Source: Larimichthys crocea
Taxonomy: Eukaryota; Chordata; Actinopteri; Sciaenidae
Direction of reading: 5' to 3'
Assembly (NCBI RefSeq): GCF_000972845.2
Contig: NC_040033.1
Span: 6,222,726 to 6,286,725 of the forward strand
DNA length: 64,000 bases
Part shown: positions 22,471-35,364 of the stretch, one piece after another
How positions within the stretch are numbered: the first letter of the stretch is position 1
Layout: each line of letters opens with the position of its first letter
The notes under the pieces: generated by a model
Database searches by the model: none
What the model saw: the letters and a program-made list of their open reading frames with translations, nothing else
What the model was told of the DNA's origin: nothing
Position numbers and translations under genes: made by a program

Positions 22471-25400
22471 GACAATGTCCTCTACCTTGAGTTGGTGGGA
22501 AAGCAGCCACCTCTGGGGACATGAACAAAAGTGGTAAGTCTAAGACCCGCGACGGGAACGCGTTATATAAGGACAACAGGGACGATGTCAACATCTCAGC
22601 TGCTTTGTGATCTCATCTCTGTCACAGCAGACGCTCCTTATCTCTGAAGCTTACCAAAAATATATCTATGAGGCTGCTGCTACTCCTGCACAGCTCTTTT
22701 TTTGCACACATTAGAGAGTTAATAATCTCTGATATTGTATAAAACTTAAATGTCACCTTCAAAAGCCCTACAGGTAATCATCACTGTAAGCCGCTAATGA
22801 GAGCATAAAATTGCTGGCACCTTTTTGGCCACCTCGGTGCTGCAGTATTTAAGACAAACTGGTGATTAACGAGTGATTTGCTGGTAGACAGATGTTCCAT
22901 ATTGCACCAATCATTTCGAACAGTTCGTCAAGGTCTTTTTCTATAAGAGCGCATTGACTCCAAGATACATTGGCAGTAAAAGAGCTAACATGTGGTAGAG
23001 GATCGACAAATCTCGAGCAATCACGGCCCAGCGTGACCACAGTATGTAGAAAAACACACAGTAACTTCACAGCATGCAAACTCCCCGTGCCTGATGCGCC
23101 TCTTCATTTCTCTTCACTTTGTGTAAGAAGACACGAGCTGTAATGATACTGCAGCTACTGTGCAGAGCTTTCCATTTGTCCATGCGAGAGAGAAAAAACA
23201 AAACATTCTCTTGGACATATTTGTGGAAACTGCCTCTGAGCTTCAGCCATCTGTGTGGGAGTTTTCCATGGCAGCAATTGACTGACATCTGAGACCCGGC
23301 GTTGCTAGGAGACACAACATCAACTTCCGTCGGGTCCAACTAATGTAGACATTTTTTTTTTTTCCGACTAGGTACACATACTGTTGGTTATGTAGCAACA
23401 TCTGCCTTTACAGAAATGTTACTTTACGCTGACGTTATGTCATCATCTGCTGGATAATCAGAAACTCCTGCACACTTTATTTTTCCAACAGGGTCTATCT
23501 AGCATAGCATTATAGATCCCTCTGTCATGAGTCTAGTTGTGGGCTCCAATGTCATTACTGCATGGTTTGATTTTAACCTTAATTTGGAGAAAATCTGCAA
23601 AATTTAAAATGCAAATGATTGTATGTTTTCATACATCTACGTAAATATTAGCTGTTTGCTGGCATAGAAATTAATTTGAGTGGTGCAACCTACACCAGAG
23701 AAGTTTCAGATTCAAAGATTCGACTTTTGAAGAAACACCACTGGGACAATCAGATGATCAGAGCAGTCAAACCTCTCCAAAGTCAGCCTGAAACTGCTCC
23801 AGATGGAGTTCATGCACTAAACTATGATTCTCACATGTTTGGGCTTGGGTTTATTTCATGTACCCAGCTTCTAAATCTGAGTTTGACTCGTAGTGTACGC
23901 TTGCAAAATCGTGACATCAGGAAGTTTCTTTTGGTTTTTGTCTGACAGTTTGAGAGAGAGAGACAGTGAGTGAGAGGCAAGGTAAGGTGCGGCATTGAGG
24001 AAGCCGGTTAATGAGTGGAATAAAAAAGTTATTTTTAATGCCTTTTCAAATATTACAACAAATTATCAGTGCAGATATTTTCAGTTGAAATCAAAAACTC
24101 ATGTCACTATCATGGCAGAGAAACTAAATCATTTCTTCTCTTTGATAATAACAGTCTTGGTATACATCAGAACAATTAAGGATGTATTAATGACTTCTAA
24201 ATTCAGTGTTCAGAGTGAAAAAGATATTACTAGACCAAACTCAGAAAACCTAGTTCAGAGGAAAGAGCTATAAATTGCTTACTGCAGCCACGAGCAGCTC
24301 GTATGAGGATATTGGAAGTTAAAGCGCTTGCCAAAGGGCATCTTGACACGTGTTGAAAAGTGGCGAGAACAGCGCGTCTTGTTAACTTTTGCCACCCTGA
24401 TTTTTGCACCTAATCTTGGAGGTTGAGTAGGTGACATTCCGGTTGCTTCGCCAACCGTCTTGTCATTTTACACCGACCGAGTAGACTGCATTTCATTACA
24501 CGCTGCACATTTAAAAACAATATTAGCACAAATAATGTGTAGATGTGTTGCTAGACCCAGACATTTATGGCTCCGGCTGCTCCGTGATAAATAATAGATG
24601 AGTTTACAAATTACTACAGATTCTGACATTAGTTGTATAAGCTGCAAAATATCTGCGGGGTGAACAAATGTCAGTTTTGGGGGATATACAGTATGAGCTT
24701 AAATATTGACATTCAGATTGCAGCAGAATCCTCATAGTAGCCAGTCACAGTAATACTCAGCTCATGGCATTATTCATTCAGTCCTGCAGTCATGCATCGG
24801 CACAGTAGCTAATCTTTAACCCCAAGGCACTTCAGCAGTAATGCACCTGTTAAAAAAATCCCCATCCATGTCATTCTGAATTGTAAAAAGATTAGCTAAT
24901 ATTTTATAATAGTTTGGGGGATTTACTGGACACTTGTGTGTTTCTCTCTGGCTCTCTCAGACTGCACTGTCACACAGTTTTTCCATCCCAAGTTTTTCTT
25001 TTTTTAGGAAAATGATGAAGCCCCCAAAACTGTTGTTAAAATGATCTGTCTGTCAGGTTTTATGCTCCGAAACTACCAAGCAATCTCTATCCAGACATTT
25101 ATATACAATTCTCCAGGTTTTTTTTTTTTTAATTTAAAAATGGCTGATGACAGAGAAGTGGTGCAGGGAAGTCTTTAAAAAAAAAAAAGTGGCCTAATGT
25201 CATTTTTGCTCCCTTCTTTTAGGCGTACATCTATTTTTGGTTTGTTTCTTTTCAGTTCAAACAGCAGGGTTGGTTCAGAGTATAGTTTCTACCTGATTCT
25301 GAAGATATACACAGGAGCACCTCGATTTAGTGGCAGACACTTTACCATGCTGTAGCTATAATTATGTTGTTATGTGCAGGTGTTGTAGGACAAACCAACT

Positions 25401-26714
25401 GTTGGATATTTTAGAGACGCTTGAAGTGTGAACCCTTAAAACTGAAAAATCCACACAGTACAAAAGGTATTTTGTTGTCCATGTAAGCTGTCACATTATG
25501 TAAGCTGCAAATTGTATCATTAGTTAAACACCTTCTGTATCTGTTTCTCTGTTTGAAGTCTCTCATCTTTCCACCACAACCCCGCATTGCCCTCCGGCAA
25601 TTTGTTGCTATATTTTTAAAGGCGTGCACTTGAAATAAATCATTTCAAATTGAACTGAATGAAATTGAATCATGGGCAGAATGTCAGATTTTATGATGCA
25701 GTGCATCTCTTCTGAGAGCGGAAATTGAATCAAAAGGCCGTTGTTAAATCTTTACACTTCTAATACCTACAGATCAGCTGTTGCTTCCCTTGTTGACAAA
25801 TGTGGCGAATTGAAAGTCCACTACTCTCTTGATCGTTATTTCAAGTCGTGCAATCAGACAAATAATCAGGTCATGGATTAAAAAATCAGATGAAAACATG
25901 TTAATGTTATATCACCAAGAATAACTTCATTGAGATACATACTAAGTCCTAATTTCTCACATTATGATGAGCAGACTTTTTTTTCTTCTTCTTCTTTTAA
26001 CCTCACAAACTGACAAGAAAGAAATAAGACATCTGTAAACCTGTTATACCCAAAAAGAAGATCTATAGATGCTGTTGGAGGCTAAGTCACTTCCAAAAGG
26101 ACACCTTGGCACAAGGTAATAAGTGACAGGAAGAGAGCAGCCTTGTTAAAGTTTTTTTTTTTTTTCATTTTACCAAACAGATAGAAGGGTAGATAAATGT
26201 GAAATGGAGTCTAGAAAAGTGAACAGTGAAATGGCCACAGCATGAGTGTTCCAAAGTCTCTACCTTTGTGAAATATTGTTTTGGAAAGTGTAGACATGCA
26301 ACACCTCGAAAAATTCAACCTGACAAAAATCAGCTTTAATTGAGCATGAAAACCAGTAAAATACAAAGGTGCCACAGGCAAGTAAAACCTTAGTAACCGG
26401 TAACCTCCATGGTAACTCAACCTGAATTATAGGGCGCCCTAAAAACAAACATAAGACCCGATACGACCCAATTTCACTCCCAAAAGGGATCATTCCTATG
26501 TTTGATTTATGAGATAAGATGGAGAAATTAAACCTTCAGGTTCAAGCCTATCAGCACTATTATTGCAAAAGCTCATTTGGGTGTGATAGCTCAAACAAAT
26601 GTTCGGCACCGGCTCAGCCTCCAGTGAATTGCAGTTAATTGCCACGAAGGTAGCTTGAAGACTCGTCTCTGCATGGCACTGAGATCTATATTCTCTGGAG
26701 TCTGGAGTGACTCG

Positions 26715-27180
26715 GGGGATGGCAATGATGTTCTATTGGTTGGTCCACCACTGGGATCCCAAATGAAATATCTCAACAATTATTGGATGGATTGCTATAA
26801 TGATTGGTACAGATTACCACAGTTCCCAGAGGATACATCCTATAATCTTTGGTATTCCCTGGACTTTTCATTTGTGCCACTAGCAGGTAAACATATTTAA
26901 CTTTAGGTTAAACTATTGGATGTATTGCCATTGCATTTTGTACAGATCTTCATGGTCCCCAGAGGTTGTATCCTTATGACTTTGGTGATCTTCATCTTGA
27001 ACCAGCAGCAAGTTTTCACATATTCAATCTCAACATCCAACATTTTGTACAAAGACTCATGGTTCCCATGGTGTTTCCTAATCTGCACCATAATGCCTGG
27101 ACCCCACCAGGCACAGCTGTGTTACTTCTGGCCGGTGCACTGTTTTGGTTTCACAGGGTGAAACCATGCAGCTTCATACC
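26715..27180 (-). mobile_element. dispersed repeat family 2, copy in segment D
   Basis: The partner of 20,770-21,235 and better preserved: on the minus strand, agcaatccatccaataattg, ttgagatatttc and ggtggaccaacc follow in order. Short internal modules such as tcatggtccccagaggttg repeat the style of this family. It ends near a poly-A tract at 27,181-27,199. Confidence 0.65.
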
Positions 27181-27279
27181 AAAAAAAAAAGAAAAAAAAG
27201 AAAGCCTATATTTTCTCCATAGAACAAGGAAATGAAAATGTAATAGACTCAGAGGGATATAAAGCCTCGAGGGATGAGC

Positions 27280-27428
27280 CGGGGTGGTATGGTGGTTCAA
27301 TGTTTGCCTCACAGCAGGACGGTCCTTTCTTCAAACCTGACTTATCCGCATGTTATCCCTTTGATAGAGTGGCAACATGTCCACTGTGTATCTCGCCTCT
27401 TGCTCAATGCATGCTGGGATAGACGCTG
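27280..27428. mobile_element. degenerate tRNA-like-headed repeat, copy in segment D
   Basis: Head tatggtggttcaatgtttgc, then ctcacagcaggacggtcct; tail gatagagtggcaacatgtcc, then gcatgctgggatag. It is the counterpart of 21,317-21,478 and marks the right end of the duplicated block. Confidence 0.45.
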
Positions 27429-27439
27429 ACTTTCTCCAC

Positions 27440-28070
27440 AACCCTGAAGAAGATTAGCAATAAGACAGACAGGCGAATGGGCCAGAAATGACAGACATGT
27501 TGAGGCCATACATACTTATTTATTAATAATAACTTGTCAAAAATAGAATCTGTAATATAGAGTAATTCAATTATATTAAAAAGATTCCCTCACATTATTG
27601 CATTATACGCTGACGCCTTATTTCTCATCACATCCAACACGTTGACATCGCATCTCCGTTCAGAGAGCTCTTCAACTTTGTTTCGAGTGAATTTTTTCCT
27701 TGGCCATGACAATGCTGCCAGGCCTAACACTGAATGTCAGTCTGGACAATTGATACGATAAACCCAATTGAAACTTTCAATCTCCCTCCCGCTGATAAGA
27801 AAAGAGAGGAGTCTGCGAAGGGGGAAGGAGGGAGGAGGGGGACTTTCTCTCCTTGACGGCCCAGTGTCAGTAACAGCAGAATCTCCATTAGACCGGCGAG
27901 GAAAACAACATTTGGGAGCACATCTCCTGCAGTTCAGCTCGATACATTTTCCACAGCAATATGCTCTCAGCTTTTAGACGAAGGTGAAGAGAGGAAACTT
28001 TTGTGATTTACCGTGTTTTCGTAAAGGCTGCTTAATGTTATGTATGCATGTATGTAGGTGGTAAGAAGAT
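27440..28070. other. unique noncoding DNA right of the duplicated block
   Basis: No gene or repeat recognised. It contains a purine-rich patch (gcgaagggggaaggagggagg) near 27,816. The overlapping open frames of 65-69 codons on both strands have no domain. Confidence 0.5.
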
Positions 28071-28074
28071 ACAG

Positions 28075-28580
28075 TGTGTAGCTTCTCATCACCCAGCCAT
28101 TTCCTTTGGGTCGGGTTGCGGTGGCAGCGGGTTTAGCTGGACGTTCCAGACATCCCTCACCCAAGCAACGCATTCCAGCTTCCTCTCTGGAGATTTTGAG
28201 GTGTTCCCAGGGCAGATGGGCTACATAGTCCCTCCAGTGGGTTTTAGGTCTGAACCACCTCAGCTGGTTTTCCTTTCGTTACAAAGGAACAGCAGCAGCT
28301 CTTCTCCAAGCTCCCCCTGGAAGCCCGAGCTCCTAACCCTATCTTTAAGGCTGATCCAGGATGAGGAAACTCATTTCAGCCGCCCGTCCACAATCTCATT
28401 CTTTTGGTCACTTCCCAAAGCTTATGACCTTAGGTGAGAGCTGGAACATAGATGGATGGGAAAATTGAGAGCTTTGCCTTCCAGCTCAGCCCGCGACAGT
28501 CCAGTACAGCGCCCACAATAATGCAGACACCACACCAACCTGCTGGTCCATCTCATGCCTTATTTTTCCATCACCCCTAG
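28075..28580 (-). mobile_element. non-LTR retrotransposon remnant (3' end of the RT ORF)
   Basis: The minus strand encodes pieces recognisable as the C-terminal part of an abundant fish LINE reverse-transcriptase ORF: a KALNFPIHL-like stretch, LKDRVRSSG and then GNTSKSPE, WVRDVWN, interrupted by stops and deletions. The region between the first and second pieces is shortened. Many LINE insertions are 5'-truncated like this. The family (Rex/RTE-like) is from memory. Confidence 0.6.
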
Positions 28581-28589
28581 ATACCTTGA

Positions 28590-29385
28590 ACTCCCTCATA
28601 ACTTAAAGGAGCTCTTAACCAATTTTACACGTCAATTCAAAATCGGTTTACAAATATTGTGGAGGGTTTCTCAGCCTGTGAAAAATGATATAACCCTGTG
28701 GAGATTACACATCTATATCTGGAAGCCTGCGTTGCAAACTAGGGCTGTGGAAAGGCATAATGAATAACCAGGCTGGAGTGATATTGAGTGTGTTATTAGG
28801 TGTAGGATTCAGTATTTTTTTGAGCTTTAACCTTGATGGTCAGGATATTTTGGCCTCAGCAATTTTGATCATTCTTTTTTTTTTTTGTTAAATCTGTTTC
28901 TTGCAAGTCCCCAAACTTTATAAAATGCAATACTAAACCTCTGAAGTTATACAGTAGATAAAGTCAGACATGATTCCAAGGATGAAGTTCATGGTGCACA
29001 GACACAAGTAAAATTCAATATAAAAGTTCTTTAATGATAGAACAACTTCTCCAGCCTAGCATACTCTGTATGTCTTCCTTGTGCAGTCTCCTCTCCAGTT
29101 TGTGATCAGGTTCAGACCTTCTTAGCTTTTTCCACATTTCCTTTTATTGCTTGTGAGCTACTGGTCCCATGGGATGGGAAGCAGGGGTTGGAGTGATTAG
29201 GATGTGGTTGAGATTAAACACTCTGAGGGGATGTGGTTAACGTAAGGTCCTAGAGACCAAGGTCACCGGGCGGAAGAATGCCTTCTACTCGTAAAAATAG
29301 ATAAATATGAACGAAATTTGACAAAATGGAACTAAAATTTATTACAAATCTCACTTAAGTATGGGAATAATATCAGGAAAACGTA
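28590..29385. other. AT-rich noncoding DNA, nothing recognised
   Basis: Poly-T tract near 28,877-28,887 and AT-rich filler. No transposon ends or coding signal seen. Confidence 0.5.
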
Positions 29386-29387
29386 TT

Positions 29388-29760
29388 TAAGTATCAAAAA
29401 GAGGCAGAAAGTATGTGGATACTGAAACATTACACCCTTATATTATTATTTGATATCTCACTCCAAAGCCATGAGCAATAATCTTCTGCTGCTATAACAG
29501 CCTCTGCTCCTCCAAGAAGGCTTCTCCACAAGATTTTGTAACCCGGCTGCAGGGATTTAGACGGCAGGGAAACGCATTTGTTTGTTGTTGTGAAATAAGA
29601 AAGGGACTTCCCCAAACTCTTTCCTCAAAGATGGGAGCAAATGCATGTCTAAAATAGCATTGTAGGCTACAGCATTAATTTTAATTGGAGCTAATGTGCC
29701 AAGGCCAAACCATGGAAAACAACAAGTAATGAACCACCACTGTGAAATGCTTTTTCACAC
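29388..29760 (-). mobile_element. Tc1-like transposon remnant, C-terminal transposase fragment
   Basis: On the minus strand the frame at 29,615-29,430 contains KILWRSLLGGAEAVIAAED, which lines up with the conserved C-terminal end of Tc1-type DDE transposases (a ...LPRRVEAVIAAKGG type ending). To the right, gtgccaaggccaaaccatgg is a degraded copy of sequence from further upstream in the same ORF, so the middle with the catalytic residues is deleted. To the left, gcagaaagtatgtggatac resembles the terminal inverted repeat of this family. The opposite end is missing. Not functional. Confidence 0.65.
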
Positions 29761-29764
29761 AAGA

Positions 29765-31510
29765 TACATCATTATTTGGGCAATTGAGAGTTCCAAACAC
29801 TGTTTACCAGAGATATTCTTAGGTCGGTTGAGGTCCAACGTGATGAACCAATCGTCTAACACGACACTTGAAAAGATCCTCGTGGTTGGGAGTACATAAC
29901 CGCCCTGCCTCTGTCACCGTGTCCATCAGCGTATCGATCCAAAGACCTTATCAAGCAGTGTATCTGAAGCTAACAGGGTGGTGGGGATTGACTTTGCAAA
30001 TCTCTACCCCTTCTAACTTTCCTTTTGATGTGAGCATGGCCTCTTTTGGTCCGCGTTTCGCAATGTCTACGTCTCAGTCTCTACATGTTAAAACTGGAGC
30101 CGAGCCACTCTCTTTGGGTTTACCGAGCGCCACCTCGAATTTATTTTACCCAATTCTGTCAGTCTATGATCTATCTGGTTGGAGATAGAGTGCATATTTA
30201 GTCAAGTTTTCAAACCATTTAAAAATGTAAGTCAACTCATCAGCATATTCATATGTCACACAGCCTGTTGGCTTTTACATTTGTGTAATCTTTTATTGAT
30301 GCACCTTGTGTAACTATTGCATCATAGATTACAAAGAATAAAAGTGTGGGAACATCAGTATCATCAGAATAAATTGAATAATTGCAATAGTTGCACTGTC
30401 TCTGGTTATTTCATGATGACAAGAGACAGAAGCATACATCATGTCTCACTTCCTCACAGCGATCCAAAGATGACACGGAGCGATAACAGATACTGGCACT
30501 TCCGACTGAATACTATCCTCAAGTGGAAGACCAATCCAGAGCAATAACCAATATCGACGTGTTAACCGCTTGTCCGGTGATGTGCACCATAGAAGAGCGA
30601 TCAAAAGTAAGATACGGACCATTTAGCGTTGCAAAACAACCTAAATTAACATTGATTTGTATTTTAAAGTTGGAAGTATAAAAGAAAAAAATCCTGCATG
30701 GAAATGGTTAATTTCCAGACAGTTAGCCCAGCATCCTAATCACAGCACAGCAGGTCTGTCTGACATGTTGTGTGCATGTGGGTGTAATAACAGTGAAGAG
30801 TGTGGATGGATTTTTTTGCCTTCATAGCAAAAACAGCAATTTTGTCAGTTAAACTGTGTGTTAATCTGCTCTAGCCAATGTAAGCTGTAAACTTATCATA
30901 ACTAGTTTAACAGGTATCTAGAGTTTAAGATGACGGCTTAATCCCTCCGTGGTGGAATGATTGTGATTCCTTCAGAAGCGTCTTTCACCTGGTTGGAAGT
31001 CAGACACAGAAACGGCGTAAAAGAATCTGCTCGGTTTTCAAAATAAAACGCCCTGTGCAGACTTCCCACCAGACAAAAGGGAAACGATTGAACTAGTTAG
31101 CCGGTTTACTCATGGAAGAAGCACATGAACCAAAAAAAAAACAACCAAATCCGAGAGAGTTAACAAAGTCTAGTGGGCAGAACACACCGCCTGGGAAACG
31201 CACGTGAAGAATGGACCAAAACAACGTTGCAGCTCGGCCTTGCTCTTGAAGAAATCATTTCCTTTTGCAAAAAGGAAACAAGCACATTGTTTGAATATAA
31301 CATTTTTGTGATTATCTGTGATTATCTGTACCCTTGACATACAGCTTTAGCCTCAGTGTTTTAATATGATGATCATGATATTCATGATAGCTGACTGAAA
31401 TCGATGGTCAGGACCTAGAAATGTGAAGCCGGCTCTTGTTTATTTTGGTGTAAAAGTGGGAATAACTAAGAATTTTGAGTTGTATGTCTATCTCAGTTAA
31501 AATAAACTGC
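29765..31510. other. noncoding DNA, no recognised element
   Basis: The longest open frame is 106 codons (29,868-30,188, plus), Ser/Pro/Leu-rich with no domain. Another of 76 codons at 30,317-30,547 is likewise unrecognised. The rest is AT-rich with no repeat I can name. Confidence 0.5.
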
Positions 31511-31513
31511 ATA

Positions 31514-31695
31514 CACACTGTTGCCCATAAAGTTGGAATATTTTTTTCAGACACATTTATGCCTCCGTATACACATCAGCTTAATTGTGGTTTAATTAAG
31601 ATGCACTTTATCTATTAAGAATAGATCACATTGTCACAATCATTTCATGAGAAGAGGTAAAAATGTTTTATTCCAACTTCACGGGCAACAGTGTA
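31514..31695. mobile_element. Tc1/mariner-type MITE, about 180 bp
   Basis: Terminal inverted repeats are clear: left cacactgttgcccataaagt then tggaata, right ttccaacttcacgggcaac then agtg, which reads as the reverse complement with two or three mismatches. TA dinucleotides flank the ends (31,512-31,513 and 31,694-31,695), as expected for Tc1/mariner target sites. The interior is AT-rich with no ORF, so it is non-autonomous. Confidence 0.8.
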
Positions 31696-31699
31696 TCTG

Positions 31700-32755
31700 C
31701 CTGCAGGAGTAGAGAGCATGGCAGGATTAGCAGCAGTGAGCAGTGGTGAGGGCTTTCAATTGTGGAAATTTGTCTTGGCTACAATCATCTGCAGTTGTAT
31801 AATATTAATTAATAGACATTAATTGGAGGCATAAACAACACATAACAGATTCAGAGCCCTCCAACAGCAATCTGTTGAACCTGACTCACACACACACAAA
31901 AAAAACTATGTTTACATACACCGAGCTGTTACTGCTAACACCTGAGGTATCAGACTGAGTCAGATTGTTGCTTTCAATACACGAGAAAGGAAATGATGAT
32001 TCCAGTGTTAACTGTGTAATCCTCTTGGCTTGTAGACAAACACACGGGGGCTTGCAAGAGCAAGAAGATTTTCCTCTAAAACTAAAGTTTTTTTTTCTTT
32101 TTTTGCTTCTATTTAGCTCCAGGAAAAAGTGAATGTAGTTCAGCATTCTCCCCAAGCGCTCTATACCGATGCTCCACGCTGGAGTTTCCTAAAGAAGCTT
32201 GTTTTAAGCTGTGCATTGCTGCAGTATGCATATTGCATTAGAAGGGTATTAAGAGCTTTGTAACCAGGAGAAAACACGGATTTAGATTAGATGTTCTCTG
32301 ACTGACTGCTATTTATTTGTCAGTTTGAGACTGAGCAAATATTCAATTTGCACAGGATCAGATATCAGAACTAACGGCACAGATCTAATGAATTTTAATA
32401 TGGCGATATCATAACCTGCTGTCATTGTGCCTTTGATGCCACAGCTGACCTCTGATCAAATATCAATCGCAGGACACAGCAGTGAGGTTTGGTCACAGAT
32501 TTTATGTTCTGTAATTATGCATAATGGATCTATATATATATTAAGCAGATTTGTCTAAATAACAAGTATAATGAGGGATGATGAGAGGAAATGCATTATT
32601 CAGTACATTTATACAAATATATTTATGCATTTGTATCCAAAATGAGTTCCACCTCAACAATAAAATCACACTTTTCCATGAGTATTTCCATATTCTGAAG
32701 ATATTATATATATTTACAGTCACAGGGGACATTTTACTGCATTAAATTCTGAGGA
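31700..32755. other. AT-rich noncoding DNA
   Basis: Contains a short (AT)n run at about 32,531-32,541 and an (AC)n run near 31,888-31,898. No gene or transposon recognised. Confidence 0.5.
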
Positions 32756-32759
32756 CCTT

Positions 32760-32932
32760 AACTTTTCATACTCTACATTTTCCTGATTTCACTGGCATAG
32801 TTTGATTTGAATCAAATCAATGAAAAACTTTTATTTCTATTGTTCTATTGTGTTGTGTTGTAAGTATATTTACAGAGTGATAAAGTACTTTTACATAAGA
32901 AAACGATCTGAATACTTCCTCCACCGCTGGCT
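32760..32932 (-). mobile_element. dispersed repeat family 3, copy 1
   Basis: Ends in gatctgaatacttcctccac then cgctgg, the reverse complement of a cagtggtggaggaagtattc-type end, preceded by a taaagtacttttacataaga module. The same end occurs in plus orientation at 33,563 and in minus orientation at 36,200. I remember this end sequence from a very common fish element. Confidence 0.55.
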
Positions 32933-33562
32933 GCTGACAAACATTTCAAAATCATAAATGAGCTCTGTGAATGCTCCGGGCAAGAGTCGCCCATATTAAT
33001 CTACGAGAACGATTCAAGGTCAAGGTCAGTGATCTCACAGTTGTGTAGCTGAGCGGGGAAGACTTCACCACGAATGTATCAAACCTGTCCACAGAGCAGA
33101 GTTTGTAGAGCTTTACATGGATCTTTCTCGACGGTCTGAAATGTGAGACCAGCTTCAAGCCCCAAACAAAGATCAGTTCTTAAAGACAGATCTCGTTTCA
33201 TCGAGGCATAATGAAAGTGACTTTCACAAAGTCACGACCAGAGTAACGTCATTTCTGTCTGTCACCAAGAACAAATAGGCAATAAATTGTGCACATTTCT
33301 TGAATTTAAACATTTGAGTGAATCTATAACAACACTATCATTTTTCATCAGACTCAGCTCAAGACTTTCATTCGTCTAGAATATACTTTTTTCTCACAAG
33401 CAGGTTGGTGAATTGGTGTAAACAGGTGGTTTAGTGTCGCCTCTCGAATCGTCTAATATGAGCATTTTATTCTCCTTGAGGACTATCAGCAGGATTATAT
33501 TGTCAGCATTACTTTTCATTCATCACTATTTCACTTTGGTACAAAACCTATTTAGTTAAGGT

Positions 33563-33655
33563 CAGTGGTGGAGGAAGTATTCTGATCCTTTGCTCAAGTA
33601 AAAGCAGCAATACAACACTGTAAAAATACTACTACTAATACTTTTTCAATCTGTA
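33563..33655 (+). mobile_element. dispersed repeat family 3, copy 2
   Basis: Starts cagtggtggaggaagtattc, followed by gatcctttgctcaagtaaaa and acaacactgtaaaaatac. It is in the opposite orientation to 32,760-32,932. The right boundary is unclear because the sequence grades into AT-rich DNA. Confidence 0.55.
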
Positions 33656-33659
33656 AATG

Positions 33660-35360
33660 AACACATAATCTTTAAGTTTATCTTTGAAATGATTGCTGGT
33701 CTGCCTTCATGTTCCTGCACGTGTCTTTAAGTATGTATTTTATACACTGTGCATGCTTTTTATGTCAGTGCTTCCACTGTGCATGCTCCAGTTGCTGTCT
33801 CTTATTGACACTTGCCTCATTTTATAGTTTTGTACATGCCCCAGCATTATGAGCTTCTGTCTCGACAGTGTAGCATAATGGCGTCCTGAACGTTCTTTCT
33901 ACTAACATTCATATTTTCTTTGCTTTTTATTATTGTTCTGCACGCTTTTACTAGACCTTAATAACCCTAACTAACTTAATAACTTCCCGTTTTTAGTGTG
34001 ACTTTATAACATCTGTGCAGGGACTACGGATGAAAAAATAACTCCACCAAATTCACCAAATGTGAAGTTACATAAAGAATATGAAAAAAAGCAACTCTCA
34101 GTTCAGTATTTGTCTCTAAGATGTAGTGGAGAAAAGCTTTAAAGCTGTAAATGGAAATACCAACAAGTACATCGATTTTGAATTTCTACTTTTTCCACTC
34201 CAAACTTCACCCAAAGAGGCTTCCTGGTGTTATATTGACACAGTACATCCACTTTTCCCTTCACATGGCAACAAAAGGTTCTTGTCAGATGAATATAAAC
34301 ATAAGCTGTTGACATAACACGTGCTCTTTTGGCAGCCTCGCCGGTAGCTTGGGCTCTGCGGTTACCATGTTAACATGCTGTAGTTTGTGCGTTGTATATA
34401 AATTATATACATCCTGACATAGAGTGACATTTGGCTTCTATGGCTTCAGCCTGCACTGCTGCCAAGATGCTCTCTAGAGCCGCTTCACTTTAGCCTCTGC
34501 TCTCTTTCAGTCGGCTCTCAAATGCTCCTTTTTTTTCCCCTTCTTAATCTATCCTGCCTCCATTTCTGTCTCTCTCTCTCTTTCTCTAAGTACAGCTGCC
34601 TTATGAGGTCAGCATCCCTCCGGGCACAGCTCTGTCTCTGCCTCTCTCTGCTGCTCTGATTGGCGCCATTGTAAACTGTATGAATTGAAATTACAGCCGG
34701 TCTTTTGAATCAAATAAATTTTGAAGCCATCTTCTTAATTAAATTATAAAAAAAACTATGATTATGTTTGAGAAAAGGCTACTCTGCATTAGTGCCAACT
34801 GTGTTACTGTGGACCACTGACAAGGATTGATGATTAGCATAAAAATGATGATGGAGCTTGCACTGTGGTGAGGCAAATGACAAAACCTTTCATGCATTCA
34901 TTCATCTGTGTTTTTAATTACGTTTTGATACAACGCTACATTTTCTTATATATATATATTTTTTCAACAGAGTTTCCGTACACAAGGGTTGACAGATTTA
35001 GCTTGTCCGTGTGTATCAGAAATAAGTAATGACAGTAAGTGTCTCTCTTCTTGGTTTGATGTAGCTTCCTCAAAATTACAAATTAAAAGCCACATTTTCT
35101 TTTACTTCTTTAATCTTGGGGACATATTTTGAAGTTTTTTATCTCCTCTATTCATGTGAAATACTTTTCACATGAATACTTTTCTCAGAATTTATTTCCC
35201 CTGACGGAAACTGTCAGACAAACGGTCATTAAAGGTCCAATTTGTCAGTGAGTCAGGCACTTGTGCTTACTTTACCATTTAATCCAACTTTATACTTCTA
35301 CTGGTTAGTTACTTTTCAAATTCAGATTATGAAAATAAACAAATCGGCTAATAAATTGTG
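33660..35360. other. noncoding DNA with CT-rich tract
   Basis: A CT-rich tract lies at about 34,566-34,588. The stretch at 34,640-34,920 is repeat-free with TTAATTAAATTATAA-like sites and could be regulatory, but I have no support beyond composition. No gene seen. Confidence 0.45.
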
Positions 35361-35364
35361 ATGT

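Larger units (their letters stand above)
21789..27439. repeat. duplicated segment D (second copy of C)
   Basis: A 5.65-kb block collinear with 15,777-21,480. Unlike C it continues past gctgactttctccac into unique sequence (aaccctgaagaag), so D is the copy joined to the right flank. It has its own set of single-base indels. No gene recognised. A TAAT-rich, repeat-free part is listed separately at 22,075-22,470. Confidence 0.93.

Noticed and set aside
10223..27439. True tandem segmental duplication
   Set aside because: The interleaved order, the joins inside the same repeat, the N gap replacing that repeat and the indel-type differences all fit a haplotype misassembly better.
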